64,000 nt of DNA from Canna indica (lineage: Eukaryota > Streptophyta > Magnoliopsida > Zingiberales > Cannaceae), in assembly GCA_034359265.1 (NCBI GenBank), contig CP136898.1, forward strand, positions 56,533,501-56,597,500. The letters are read 5' to 3'. The notes below the pieces were generated by a model. The model made no database searches. It saw nothing but the letters and a program-made list of their open reading frames with translations, and was not told the origin of the DNA. Shown here one piece after another: positions 34,489-48,566 of this stretch. Within the stretch, counting starts at the first letter, position 1; each line of letters starts with the position of its first letter. The translations under genes and the position numbers were made by a program.

Positions 34489-37400
34489 AACATTCACTGT
34501 GATGGGAGAAGTTGTTAATCGAGTTATATTTGATAGACTAATGCAAAGAATTGCACAATTTTTTGAATAGAATCTTGAACGAAGCCGACTTATTGATCTT
34601 CGGGGTATCGGTTCGAAACGAACAGAAATCTGAGTCGCGAGCGACTCCAGAACATTCACTGTGATGGGAGAAGTTGTTAATCGAGTTATTTGTGACAAAC
34701 AAATGCAAAGAATTGCACGCTTTTTGGAATAGAATCTTCAACGAAGCCGACTGATTGAACTTCTGGGTATCGGCTAGAAACGCCCAGCAATCTGAGTCCC
34801 GAGCGACTCCAGAACATTCACTGTGATGGGAGAAATTGTTAATCTAGTTAGTTATGACAAATTAATGCAAAGAATTGCAAGCTTTTTGGAATAGAATCTT
34901 CAACGAAGCCGACTGATTGAACTTCAGGGTATCGGTTAGAAACGCCCAGCAATCTGAGTCCCGAGCGACTCCAGAACATTCACTGTGATGGGAGAAGTTG
35001 TTAATCGAGTTATTTATGACAAACTAATGCAAAGAATTGCACGCTTTTTGGAATAGAATCTTCAACGAAGTCGACTGATTGAACTTCAGGGTATCGGCTA
35101 GAAACGCCCAGCAATCTGAGTCGCGAGCGACTCCAGAACATTCACTGTGATGGGAGAAGTTGTTAATCGAGTTATTTATGACAAACTAATGCAAAGAATT
35201 GCACGCTTTTTGGAATAGAATCTTCAACGAAGTCGACTGATTGAACTTCAGGGTATCGGCTAGAAACGCCCAGCAATCTGAGTCCCGAGCGACTCCAGAA
35301 CATTCACTGTGATGGGAGAAGTTGTTAATCCAGTTAGTTATGACAAACTAATGCAAAGAATTGCACGCTTTTGGAATAAAATCTTGAACGAAGCCGACTG
35401 ATTGAAGTCGGGGTATCGGGTCGAATCGATCAGAAATCTGAGTCATGAGCGACTCCAGAACATTCACTGTGATGGGAGAAGTTGTTAATCGAGTTATTTA
35501 TGACAAACTAATGCAAAGAATTGCACGCTTTTTGGAATAGAATCTTCAACGAAGTCGACTGATTGAACTTCAGGGTATCGGCTAGAAACTTCCAGCAATC
35601 TGAGTCCCGAGCGACTCCAGAACATTCACTGTGATGGGAGAAGTTGTTAATCGAGTTATATTTGATAGACTAATGCAAAGAATTGCACAATTTTTTTAAT
35701 AGAATCTTGAACGAAGCCGACTGATTGAACTTCGGGGTATCGGTTCGAAACGAACAGAAATCTGAGTCGCGAGCGACTCCAGAACATTCACTGTGATGGG
35801 AGAAGTTGTTAATCGAGTTATTTATGACAAACTAATGCAAAGAATTGCACGCTTTTTGGAATAGAATCTTCAACGAAGCCGACTGATTGAACTTCTGGGT
35901 ATCGGCTAGAAACACCCAGCAATCTGAGTCCCGAGCGACTCCAGAACATTCACTGTGATGGGAGAAGTTGTTAATCTAGTTAGTTATGACAAACTAATGC
36001 AAAGAATTGCACGCTTTTTGGAATAGAATCTTCAACGAAGTCGACTGATTGAACTTCAGGGTATCGGCTAGAAACGCCCAGCAATCTGAGTCCCGAGCGA
36101 CTCCAGAACATTCACTGTGATGGGAGAAGTTGTTAATCGAGTTATTTATGACAAACTAATGCAAAGAATTGCACACTTTTTGGAATAGAATCTTCAACGA
36201 AGTCGACTGATTGAACTTCAGGGTATCGGCTAGAAACGCCCAGCAATCTGAGTCGCGAGCGACTCCAGAACATTCACTGTGATGGGAGAAGTTGTTAATC
36301 GAGTTATTTATGACAAACTAATGCAAAGAATTGCACGCTTTTTGGAATAGAATCTTCAACGAAGTCGACTGATTGAACTTCAGGGTATCGGCTAGAAACT
36401 TCCAGCAATCTGAGTCCCGAGCGACTCCAGAACATTCACTGTGATGGGAGAAGTTGTTAATCGAGTTATATTTGATAGACTAATGCAAAGAATTGCACAA
36501 TTTTTTTAATAGAATCTTGAACGAAGCCGACTGATTGAACTTCGGGGTATCGGTTCGAAACGAACAGAAATCTGAGTCGCGAGCGACTCCAGAACATTCA
36601 CTGTGATGGGAGAAGTTGTTAATCGAGTTATTTATGACAAACTAATGCAAAGAATTGCAAGCTTTTTGGAATAGAATCTTCAACGAAGCCGACTGATTGA
36701 ACTTCAGGGTATCGGCTAGAAACGCCCAGCAATCTGAGTCCCGAGCGACTCCAGAACATTCACTGTGATGGGAGAAGTTGTTAATCGAGTTATTTATGAC
36801 AAACTAATGCAAAGAATTGCACGCTTTTTGGAATAGAATCTTCAACGAAGTCGACTGATTGAACTTCAGGGTATCGGCTAGAAACGCCCAGCAATCTGAG
36901 TCCCGAGCGACTCCAGAACATTCACTGCGATGGGAGAAGTTGTTAATCTAGTTATATTTGATAGACTAATGCAAAGAATTGCACAATTTTTTTAATGGAA
37001 TCTTGAACGAAGCCGACTTATTGAACTTCGGGGTATCGGTTCGAAACGAACAGAAATCTGAGTCGCGAGCGACTCCAGAACATTCACTGTGATGGGAGAA
37101 GTTGTTAATCGAGTTATTTATGACAAACTAATGCAAAGAATTGCACGCTTTTTGGAATAGAATCTTCAACGAAGCCGACTGATTGAACTTCTGGGTATCG
37201 GCTAGAAACACCCAGCAATCTGAGTCCCGAGCGACTCCAGAACATTCACTGTGATGGGAGAAGTTGTTAATCTAGTTAGTTATGACAAACTAATGCAAAG
37301 AATTGCACGCTTTTTGGAATAGAATCTTCAACGAAGTCGACTGATTGAACTTCAGGGTATCGGCTAGAAACGCCCAGCAATCTGAGTCCCGAGCGACTCC

Positions 37401-37888
37401 AGAACATTCACTGCGATGGGAGAAGTTGTTAATCTAGTTATATTTGATAGACTAATGCAAAGAATTGCACAATTTTTTTAATGGAATCTTGAACGAAGCC
37501 GACTTATTGAACTTCGGGGTATCGGTTCGAAACGAACAGAAATCTGAGTCGCGAGCGACTCCAGAACATTCACTGTGATGGGAGAAGTTGTTAATCGAGT
37601 TATTTATGACAAACTAATGCAAAGAATTGCACGCTTTTTGGAATAGAATCTTCAACGAAGCCGACTGATTGAACTTCTGGGTATCGGCTAGAAACACCCA
37701 GCAATCTGAGTCCCGAGCGACTCCAGAACATTCACTGTGATGGGAGAAGTTGTTAATCTAGTTAGTTATGACAAACTAATGCAAAGAATTGCACGCTTTT
37801 TGGAATAGAATCTTCAACGAAGCCGACTGATTGAACTTCAGGGTATCGGCTAGAAACGCCCAGCAATCTGAGTCCCGAGCGACTCCAG
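34489..37888 (+). repeat. 21-monomer unit of 3400 bp starting with Af
   Basis: Af B C B B D B E B C B B E B B E B C E B C. It begins with the first GACTTATTG Af, contains the D at 35299, and ends with a tandem E-B-C trimer pair (36917-37402 and 37403-37888, both marked by CTGCGATGGG). B monomers after Af have TATTTGTGACAA. B monomers before E have AAACTTCCAGC (35459, 36269). Confidence 0.9.
36917..37888 (+). repeat. E-B-C trimer, two tandem copies of 486 bp
   Basis: 36917-37402 and 37403-37888. Both start with ATTCACTGCGATGGG, a private T-to-C change inside the otherwise invariant start segment, followed by E with AATCTAGTTATA, B with CTTCTGGG and CACCCAG, and C. A very local tandem duplication. 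Confidence 0.93.
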
Positions 37889-39992
37889 AACATTCACTGT
37901 GATGGGAGAAGTTGTTAATCGAGTTATATTTGATAGACTAATGCAAAGAATTGCACAATTTTTTGAATAGAATCTTGAACGAAGCCGACTTATTGATCTT
38001 CGGGGTATCGGTTCGAAACGAACAGAAATCTGAGTCGCGAGCGACTCCAGAACATTCACTGTGATGGGAGAAGTTGTTAATCGAGTTATTTGTGACAAAC
38101 TAATGCAAAGAATTGCACGCTTTTTGGAATAGAATCTTCAACGAAGCCGACTGATTGAACTTCTGGGTATCGGCTAGAAACACCCAGCAATCTGAGTCCC
38201 GAGCGACTCCAGAACATTCACTGTGATGGGAGAAGTTGTTAATCTAGTTAGTTATGACAAACTAATGCAAAGAATTGCACGCTTTTTGGAATAGAATCTT
38301 CAACGAAGCCGACTGATTGAACTTCAGGGTATCGGTTAGAAACGCCCAGCAATCTGAGTCCCGAGCGACTCCAGAACATTCACTGTGATGGGAGAAGTTG
38401 TTAATCGAGTTATTTATGACAAACTAATGCAAAGAATTGCACGCTTTTTGGAATAGAATCTTCAACGAAGTCGACTGATTGAACTTCAGGGTATCGGCTA
38501 GAAACGCCCAGCAATCTGAGTCGCGAGCGACTCCAGAACATTCACTGTGATGGGAGAAGTTGTTAATCGAGTTATTTATGACAAACTAATGCAAAGAATT
38601 GCACGCTTTTTGGAATAGAATCTTCAACGAAGTCGACTGATTGAACTTCAGGGTATCGGCTAGAAACGCCCAGCAATCTGAGTCCCGAGCGACTCCAGAA
38701 CATTCACTGTGATGGGAGAAGTTGTTAATCCAGTTAGTTATGACAAACTAATGCAAAGAATTGCACGCTTTTGGAATAAAATCTTGAACGAAGCCGACTG
38801 ATTGAAGTCGGGGTATCGGGTCGAATCGATCAGAAATCTGAGTCATGAGCGACTCCAGAACATTCACTGTGATGGGAGAAGTTGTTAATCGAGTTATTTA
38901 TGACAAACTAATGCAAAGAATTGCACGCTTTTTGGAATAGAATCTTCAACGAAGTCGACTGATTGAACTTCAGGGTATCGGCTAGAAACTTCCAGCAATC
39001 TGAGTCCCGAGCGACTCCAGAACATTCACTGTGATGGGAGAAGTTGTTAATCGAGTTATATTTGATAGACTAATGCAAAGAATTGCACAATTTTTTTAAT
39101 AGAATCTTGAACGAAGCCGACTGATTGAACTTCGGGGTATCGGTTCGAAACGAACAGAAATCTGAGTCGCGAGCGACTCCAGAACATTCACTGTGATGGG
39201 AGAAGTTGTTAATCGAGTTATTTATGACAAACTAATGCAAAGAATTGCACGCTTTTTGGAATAGAATCTTCAACGAAGCCGACTGATTGAACTTCTGGGT
39301 ATCGGCTAGAAACACCCTGCAATCTGAGTCCCGAGCGACTCCAGAACATTCACTGTGATGGGAGAAGTTGTTAATCTAGTTAGTTATGACAAACTAATGC
39401 AAAGAATTGCACGCTTTTTGGAATAGAATCTTCAACGAAGTCGACTGATTGAACTTCAGGGTATCGGCTAGAAACGCCCAGCAATCTGAGTCCCGAGCGA
39501 CTCCAGAACATTCACTGTGATGGGAGAAGTTGTTAATCTAGTTATATTTGATAGACTAATTCAAAGAATTGCACAATTTTTTTAATGGAATCTTGAACGA
39601 AGCCGACTTATTGAACTTCGGGGTATCGGTTCGAAACGAACAGAAATCTGAGTCGCGAGCGACTCCAGAACATTCACTGTGATGGGAGAAGTTGTTAATC
39701 GAGTTATTTATGACAAACTAATGCAAAGAATTGCACGCTTTTTGGAATAGAATCTTCAACGAAGCCGACTGATTGAACTTCTGGGTATCGGCTAGAAACA
39801 CCCAGCAATCTGAGTCCCGAGCGACTCCAGAACATTCACTGTGATGGGAGAAGTTGTTAATCTAGTTAGTTATGACAAACTAATGCAAAGAATTGCACGC
39901 TTTTTGGAATAGAATCTTCAACGAAGCCGACTGATTGAACTTCAGGGTATCGGCTAGAAACGCCCAGCAATCTGAGTCCCGAGCGACTCCAG
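37889..39992 (+). repeat. 13-monomer unit of 2104 bp
   Basis: Af B C B B D B E B C E B C. The D at 38699 accounts for the two missing bases. The same order returns at 41125-43228 with an identical length. Private marker: CACCCTGCAATC in the B at 39183. Confidence 0.92.
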
Positions 39993-41124
39993 AACATTCA
40001 CTGTGATGGGAGAAGTTGTTAATCGAGTTATATTTGATAGACTAATGCAAAGAATTGCACAATTTTTTGAATAGAATCTTGAACGAAGCCGACTTATTGA
40101 TCTTCGGGGTATCGGTTCGAAACGAACAGAAATCTGAGTCGCGAGCGACTCCAGAACATTCACTGTGATGGGAGAAGTTGTTAATCGAGTTATTTGTGAC
40201 AAACTAATGCAAAGAATTGCACGCTTTTTGGAATAGAATCTTCAACGAAGCCGACTGATTGAACTTCTGGGTATCGGCTAGAAACGCCCAGCAATCTGAG
40301 TCCCGAGCGACTCCAGAACATTCACTGTGATGGGAGAAATTGTTAATCTAGTTAGTTATGACAAACTAATGCAAAGAATTGCAAGCTTTTTGGAATAGAA
40401 TCTTCAACGAAGCCGACTGATTGAACTTCAGGGTATCGGTTAGAAACGCCCAGCAATCTGAGTCCCGAGCGACTCCAGAACATTCACTGTGATGGGAGAA
40501 GTTGTTAATCGAGTTATTTATGACAAACTACTGCAAAGAATTGCACGCTTTTTGGAATAGAATCTTCAACGAAGTCGACTGATTGAACTTCAGGGTATCG
40601 GCTAGAAACGCCCAGCAATCTGAGTCGCGAGCGACTCCAGAACATTCACTGTGATGGGAGAAGTTGTTAATCGAGTTATTTATGACAAACTAATGCAAAG
40701 AATTGCACGCTTTTTGGAATAGAATCTTCAACGAAGTCGACTGATTGAACTTCAGGGTATCGGCTAGAAACGCCCAGCAATCTGAGTCCCGAGCGACTCC
40801 AGAACATTCACTGTGATGGGAGAAGTTGTTAATCCAGTTAGTTATGACAAACTAATGCAAAGAATTGCACGCTTTTGGAATAAAATCTTGAACGAAGCCG
40901 ACTGATTGAAGTCGGGGTATCGGGTCGAATCGATCAGAAATCTGAGTCATGAGCGACTCCAGAACATTCACTGTGATGGGAGAAGTTGTTAATCGAGTTA
41001 TTTATGACAAACTAATGCAAAGAATTGCACGCTTTTTGGAATAGAATCTTCAACGAAGCCGACTGATTGAACTTCAGGGTATCGGCTAGAAACGCCCAGC
41101 AATCTGAGTCCCGAGCGACTCCAG
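39993..41124 (+). repeat. 7-monomer unit of 1132 bp
   Basis: Af B C B B D B: a truncated version of the 13-monomer unit that lacks the E B C E B C tail. The fourth monomer has CAAACTACTGCAAAG at 40525. The same change recurs exactly 1132 bp later at 41657 in the next unit, showing that the seven-monomer block was tandemly copied. Confidence 0.92.
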
Positions 41125-43228
41125 AACATTCACTGTGATGGGAGAAGTTGTTAATCGAGTTATATTTGATAGACTAATGCAAAGAATTGCACAATTTTTT
41201 GAATAGAATCTTGAACGAAGCCGACTTATTGATCTTCGGGGTATCGGTTCGAAACGAACAGAAATCTGAGTCGCGAGCGACTCCAGAACATTCACTGTGA
41301 TGGGAGAAGTTGTTAATCGAGTTATTTGTGACAAACTAATGCAAAGAATTGCACGCTTTTTGGAATAGAATCTTCAACGAAGCCGACTGATTGAACTTCT
41401 GGGTATCGGCTAGAAACGCCCAGCAATCTGAGTCCCGAGCGACTCCAGAACATTCACTGTGATGGGAGAAATTGTTAATCTAGTTAGTTATGACAAACTA
41501 ATGCAAAGAATTGCAAGCTTTTTGGAATAGAATCTTCAACGAAGCCGACTGATTGAACTTCAGGGTATCGGTTAGAAACGCCCAGCAATCTGAGTCCCGA
41601 GCGACTCCAGAACATTCACTGTGATGGGAGAAGTTGTTAATCGAGTTATTTATGACAAACTACTGCAAAGAATTGCACGCTTTTTGGAATAGAATCTTCA
41701 ACGAAGTCGACTGATTGAACTTCAGGGTATCGGCTAGAAACGCCCAGCAATCTGAGTCGCGAGCGACTCCAGAACATTCACTGTGATGGGAGAAGTTGTT
41801 AATCGAGTTATTTATGACAAACTAATGCAAAGAATTGCACGCTTTTTGGAATAGAATCTTCAACGAAGTCGACTGATTGAACTTCAGGGTATCGGCTAGA
41901 AACGCCCAGCAATCTGAGTCCCGAGCGACTCCAGAACATTCACTGTGATGGGAGAAGTTGTTAATCCAGTTAGTTATGACAAACTAATGCAAAGAATTGC
42001 ACGCTTTTGGAATAAAATCTTGAACGAAGCCGACTGATTGAAGTCGGGGTATCGGGTCGAATCGATCAGAAATCTGAGTCATGAGCGACTCCAGAACATT
42101 CACTGTGATGGGAGAAGTTGTTAATCGAGTTATTTATGACAAACTAATGCAAAGAATTGCACGCTTTTTGGAATAGAATCTTCAACGAAGTCGACTGATT
42201 GAACTTCAGGGTATCGGCTAGAAACTTCCAGCAATCTGAGTCCCGAGCGACTCCAGAATATTCACTGTGATGGGAGAAGTTGTTAATCGAGTTATATTTG
42301 ATAGACTAATTCAAAGAATTGCACAATTTTTTTAATAGAATCTTGAACGAAGCCGACTGATTGAACTTCGGGGTATCGGTTCGAAACGAACAGAAATCTG
42401 AGTCGCGAGCGACTCCAGAACATTCACTGTGATGGGAGAAGTTGTTAATCGAGTTATTTATGACAAACTAATGCAAAGAATTACACGCTTTTTGGAATAG
42501 AATCTTCAACGAAGCCGACTGATTGAACTTCTGGGTATCGGCTAGAAACACCCAGCAATCTGAGTCCCGAGCGACTCCAGAACATTCACTGTGATGGGAG
42601 AAGTTGTTAATCTAGTTAGTTATGACAAACTAATGCAAAGAATTGCACGCTTTTTGGAATAGAATCTTCAACGAAGTCGACTGATTGAACTTCAGGGTAT
42701 CGGCTAGAAACGCCCAGCAATCTGAGTCCCGAGCGACTCCAGAACATTCACTGTGATGGGAGAAGTTGTTAATCTAGTTATATTTGATAGACTAATGCAA
42801 AGAATTGCACAATTTTTTTAATGGAATCTTGAACGAAGCCGACTTATTGAACTTCGGGGTATCGGTTCGAAACGAACAGAAATTTGAGTCGCGAGCGACT
42901 CCAGAACATTCACTGTGATGGGAGAAGTTGTTAATCGAGTTATTTATGACAAACTAATGCAAAGAATTGCACGCTTTTTGGAATAGAATCTTCAACGAAG
43001 CCGACTGATTGAACTTCTGGGTATCGGCTAGAAACACCCAGCAATCTGAGTCCCGAGCGACTCCAGAACATTCACTGTGATGGGAGAAGTTGTTAATCTA
43101 GTTAGTTATGACAAACTAATGCAAAGAATTGCACGCTTTTTGGAATAGAATCTTCAACGAAGCCGACTGATTGAACTTCAGGGTATCGGCTAGAAACGCC
43201 CAGCAATCTGAGTCCCGAGCGACTCCAG
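41125..43228 (+). repeat. 13-monomer unit of 2104 bp, second copy
   Basis: Af B C B B D B E B C E B C. Its E at 42259 has GAATATTCACTG at the junction with the previous monomer and CTAATTCAAAG, and the next B has AATTACACGC. All three recur 3558 bp downstream (45815 to 46040). Confidence 0.92.
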
Positions 43229-46200
43229 AACATTCACTGTGATGGGAGAAGTTGTTAATCGAGTTATATTTGATAGACTAATGCAAAGAATTGCACAATT
43301 TTTTGAATAGAATCTTGAACGAAGCCGACTTATTGATCTTCGGGGTATCGGTTCGAAACGAACAGAAATCTGAGTCGCGAGCGACTCCAGAACATTCACT
43401 GTGATGGGAGAAGTTGTTAATCGAGTTATTTGTGACAAACTAATGCAAAGAATTGCACGCTTTTTGGAATAGAATCTTCAACGAAGCCGACTGATTGAAC
43501 TTCTGGGTATCGGCTAGAAACGCCCAGCAATCTGAGTCCCGAGCGACTCCAGAACATTCACTGTGATGGGAGAAATTGTTAATCTAGTTAGTTATGACAA
43601 ACTAATGCAAAGAATTGCAAGCTTTTTGGAATAGAATCTTCAACGAAGCCGACTGATTGAACTTCAGGGTATCGGTTAGAAACGCCCAGCAATCTGAGTC
43701 CCGAGCGACTCCAGAACATTCACTGTGATGGGAGAAGTTGTTAATCGAGTTATTTATGACAAACTAATGCAAAGAATTGCACGCTTTTTGGAATAGAATC
43801 TTCAACGAAGTCGACTGATTGAACTTCAGGGTATCGGCTAGAAACGCCCAGCAATCTGAGTCGCGAGCGACTCCAGAACATTCACTGTGATGGGAGAAGT
43901 TGTTAATCGAGTTATTTATGACAAACTAATGCAAAGAATTGCACGCTTTTTGGAATAGAATCTTCAACGAAGTCGACTGATTGAACTTCAGGGTATCGGC
44001 TAGAAACGCCCAGCAATCTGAGTCCCGAGCGACTCCAGAACATTCACTGTGATGGGAGAAGTTGTTAATCCAGTTAGTTATGACAAACTAATGCAAAGAA
44101 TTGCACGCTTTTGGAATAAAATCTTGAACGAAGCCGACTGATTGAAGTCGGGGTATCGGGTCGAATCGATCAGAAATCTGAGTCATGAGCGACTCCAGAA
44201 CATTCACTGTGATGGGAGAAGTTGTTAATCGAGTTATTTATGACAAACTAATGCAAAGAATTGCACGCTTTTTGGAATAGAATCTTCAACGAAGTCGACT
44301 GATTGAACTTCAGGGTATCGGCCAGAAACTTCCAGCAATCTGAGTCCCGAGCGACTCCAGAACATTCACTGTGATGGGAGAAGTTGTTAATCGAGTTATA
44401 TTTGATAGACTAATGCAAAGAATTGCACAATTTTTTTAATAGAATCTTGAACGAAGCCGACTGATTGAACTTCGGGGTATCGGTTCGAAACGAACAGAAA
44501 TCTGAGTCGCGAGCGACTCCAGAACATTCACTGTGATGGGAGAAGTTGTTAATCGAGTTATTTATGACAAACTAATGCAAAGAATTGCACGCTTTTTGGA
44601 ATAGAATCTTCAACGAAGCCGACTGATTGAACTTCTGGGTATCGGCTAGAAACGCCCAGCAATCTGAGTCCCGAGCGACTCCAGAACATTCACTGTGATG
44701 GGAGAAATTGTTAATCTAGTTAGTTATGACAAACTAATGCAAAGAATTGCAAGCTTTTTGGAATAGAATCTTCAACGAAGCCGACTGATTGAACTTCAGG
44801 GTATCGGTTAGAAACGCCCAGCAATCTGAGTCCCGAGCGACTCCAGAACATTCACTGTGATGGGAGAAGTTGTTAATCGAGTTATTTATGACAAACTAAT
44901 GCAAAGAATTGCAAGCTTTTTGGAATAGAATCTTCAACGAAGCCGACTGATTGAACTTCAGGGTATCGGCTAGAAACGCCCAGCAATCTGAGTCGCGAGC
45001 GACTCCAGAACATTCACTGTGATGGGAGAAGTTGTTAATCGAGTTATTTATGACAAACTAATGCAAAGAATTGCACGCTTTTTGGAATAGAATCTTCAAC
45101 GAAGTCGACTGATTGAACTTCAGGGTATCGGCTAGAAACGCCCAGCAATCTGAGTCCCGAGCGACTCCAGAACATTCACTGTGATGGGAGAAGTTGTTAA
45201 TCCAGTTAGTTATGACAAACTAATGCAAAGAATTGCACGCTTTTGGAATAAAATCTTGAACGAAGCCGACTGATTGAAGTCGGGGTATCGGGTCGAATCG
45301 ATCAGAAATCTGAGTCATGAGCGACTCCAGAACATTCACTGTGATGGGAGAAGTTGTTAATCGAGTTATTTATGACAAACTAATGCAAAGAATTGCACGC
45401 TTTTTGGAATAGAATCTTCAACGAAGTCGACTGATTGAACTTCAGGGTATCGGCTAGAAACGCCCAGCAATCTGAGTCCCGAGCGACTCCAGAACATTCA
45501 CTGTGATGGGAGAAGTTGTTAATCCAGTTAGTTATGACAAACTAATGCAAAGAATTGCACGCTTTTGGAATAAAATCTTGAACGAAGCCGACTGATTGAA
45601 GTCGGGGTATCGGGTCGAATCGATCAGAAATCTGAGTCATGAGCGACTCCAGAACATTCACTGTGATGGGAGAAGTTGTTAATCGAGTTATTTATGACAA
45701 ACTAATGCAAAGAATTGCACGCTTTTTGGAATAGAATCTTCAACGAAGTCGACTGATTGAACTTCAGGGTATCGGCTAGAAACTTCCAGCAATCTGAGTC
45801 CCGAGCGACTCCAGAATATTCACTGTGATGGGAGAAGTTGTTAATCGAGTTATATTTGATAGACTAATTCAAAGAATTGCACAATTTTTTTAATAGAATC
45901 TTGAACGAAGCCGACTGATTGAACTTCGGGGTATCGGTTCGAAACGAACAGAAATCTGAGTCGCGAGCGACTCCAGAACATTCACTGTGATGGGAGAAGT
46001 TGTTAATCGAGTTATTTATGACAAACTAATGCAAAGAATTACACGCTTTTTGGAATAGAATCTTCAACGAAGCCGACTGATTGAACTTCTGGGTATCGGC
46101 TAGAAACACCCAGCAATCTGAGTCCCGAGCGACTCCAGAACATTCACTGTGATGGGAGAAGTTGTTAATCTAGTTAGTTATGACAAACTAATGCAAAGAA

Positions 46201-46786
46201 TTGCACGCTTTTTGGAATAGAATCTTCAACGAAGTCGACTGATTGAACTTCAGGGTATCGGCTAGAAACGCCCAGCAATCTGAGTCCCGAGCGACTCCAG
46301 AACATTCACTGTGATGGGAGAAGTTGTTAATCTAGTTATATTTGATAGACTAATGCAAAGAATTGCACAATTTTTTTAATGGAATCTTGAACGAAGCCGA
46401 CTTATTGAACTTCGGGGTATCGGTTCGAAACGAACAGAAATTTGAGTCGCGAGCGACTCCAGAACATTCACTGTGATGGGAGAAGTTGTTAATCGAGTTA
46501 TTTATGACAAACTAATGCAAAGAATTGCACGCTTTTTGGAATAGAATCTTCAACGAAGCCGACTGATTGAACTTCTGGGTATCGGCTAGAAACACCCAGC
46601 AATCTGAGTCCCGAGCGACTCCAGAACATTCACTGTGATGGGAGAAGTTGTTAATCTAGTTAGTTATGACAAACTAATGCAAAGAATTGCACGCTTTTTG
46701 GAATAGAATCTTCAACGAAGCCGACTGATTGAACTTCAGGGTATCGGCTAGAAACGCCCAGCAATCTGAGTCCCGAGCGACTCCAG
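43229..46786 (+). repeat. 22-monomer unit of 3558 bp with three D monomers
   Basis: Af B C B B D B E B C B B D B D B E B C E B C, with D at 44039, 45171 and 45493. Offset-3558 markers: GAATATTCACTG (42257 and 45815), CTAATTCAAAG (42305 and 45863), AATTACACGC (42478 and 46036), and GGCCAGAAACTTCC (44320 and 47878). Homology at this offset runs from about 41.8 to 48.5 kb in total. Confidence 0.92.
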
Positions 46787-48566
46787 AACATTCACTGTGA
46801 TGGGAGAAGTTGTTAATCGAGTTATATTTGATAGACTAATGCAAAGAATTGCACAATTTTTTGAATAGAATCTTGAACGAAGCCGACTTATTGATCTTCG
46901 GGGTATCGGTTCGAAACGAACAGAAATCTGAGTCGCGAGCGACTCCAGAACATTCACTGTGATGGGAGAAGTTGTTAATCGAGTTATTTGTGACAAACTA
47001 ATGCAAAGAATTGCACGCTTTTTGGAATAGAATCTTCAACGAAGCCGACTGATTGAACTTCTGGGTATCGGCTAGAAACGCCCAGCAATCTGAGTCCCGA
47101 GCGACTCCAGAACATTCACTGTGATGGGAGAAATTGTTAATCTAGTTAGTTATGACAAACTAATGCAAAGAATTGCAAGCTTTTTGGAATAGAATCTTCA
47201 ACGAAGCCGACTGATTGAACTTCAGGGTATCGGTTAGAAACGCCCAGCAATCTGAGTCCCGAGCGACTCCAGAACATTCACTGTGATGGGAGAAGTTGTT
47301 AATCGAGTTATTTATGACAAACTAATGCAAAGAATTGCACGCTTTTTGGAATAGAATCTTCAACGAAGTCGACTGATTGAACTTCAGGGTATCGGCTAGA
47401 AACGCCCAGCAATCTGAGTCGCGAGCGACTCCAGAACATTCACTGTGATGGGAGAAGTTGTTAATCGAGTTATTTATGACAAACTAATGCAAAGAATTGC
47501 ACGCTTTTTGGAATAGAATCTTCAACGAAGTCGACTGATTGAACTTCAGGGTATCGGCTAGAAACGCCCAGCAATCTGAGTCCCGAGCGACTCCAGAACA
47601 TTCACTGTGATGGGAGAAGTTGTTAATCCAGTTAGTTATGACAAACTAATGCAAAGAATTGCACGCTTTTGGAATAAAATCTTGAACGAAGCCGACTGAT
47701 TGAAGTCGGGGTATCGGGTCGAATCGATCAGAAATCTGAGTCATGAGCGACTCCAGAACATTCACTGTGATGGGAGAAGTTGTTAATCGAGTTATTTATG
47801 ACAAACTAATGCAAAGAATTGCACGCTTTTTGGAATAGAATCTTCAACGAAGTCGACTGATTGAACTTCAGGGTATCGGCCAGAAACTTCCAGCAATCTG
47901 AGTCCCGAGCGACTCCAGAACATTCACTGTGATGGGAGAAGTTGTTAATCGAGTTATATTTGATAGACTAATGCAAAGAATTGCACAATTTTTTTAATAG
48001 AATCTTGAACGAAGCCGACTGATTGAACTTCGGGGTATCGGTTCGAAACGAACAGAAATCTGAGTCGCGAGCGACTCCAGAACATTCACTGTGATGGGAG
48101 AAGTTGTTAATCGAGTTATTTATGACAAACTAATGCAAAGAATTGCACGCTTTTTGGAATAGAATCTTCAACGAAGCCGACTGATTGAACTTCTGGGTAT
48201 CGGCTAGAAACGCCCAGCAATCTGAGTCCCGAGCGACTCCAGAACATTCACTGTGATGGGAGAAATTGTTAATCTAGTTAGTTATGACAAACTAATGCAA
48301 AGAATTGCAAGCTTTTTGGAATAGAATCTTCAACGAAGCCGACTGATTGAACTTCAGGGTATCGGTTAGAAACGCCCAGCAATCTGAGTCCCGAGCGACT
48401 CCAGAACATTCACTGTGATGGGAGAAGTTGTTAATCGAGTTATTTATGACAAACTAATGCAAAGAATTGCAAGCTTTTTGGAATAGAATCTTCAACGAAG
48501 CCGACTGATTGAACTTCAGGGTATCGGCTAGAAACGCCCAGCAATCTGAGTCCCGAGCGACTCCAG
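46787..48566 (+). repeat. Partial copy of the 3558-bp unit (11 monomers)
   Basis: Af B C B B D B E B C B, matching 43229-45008 including GGCCAGAAACTTCC. The last monomer ends GTCCCGAG where the earlier copy has GTCGCGAG, and the order then diverges. It contains the last D monomer of the window (47597). Confidence 0.9.
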
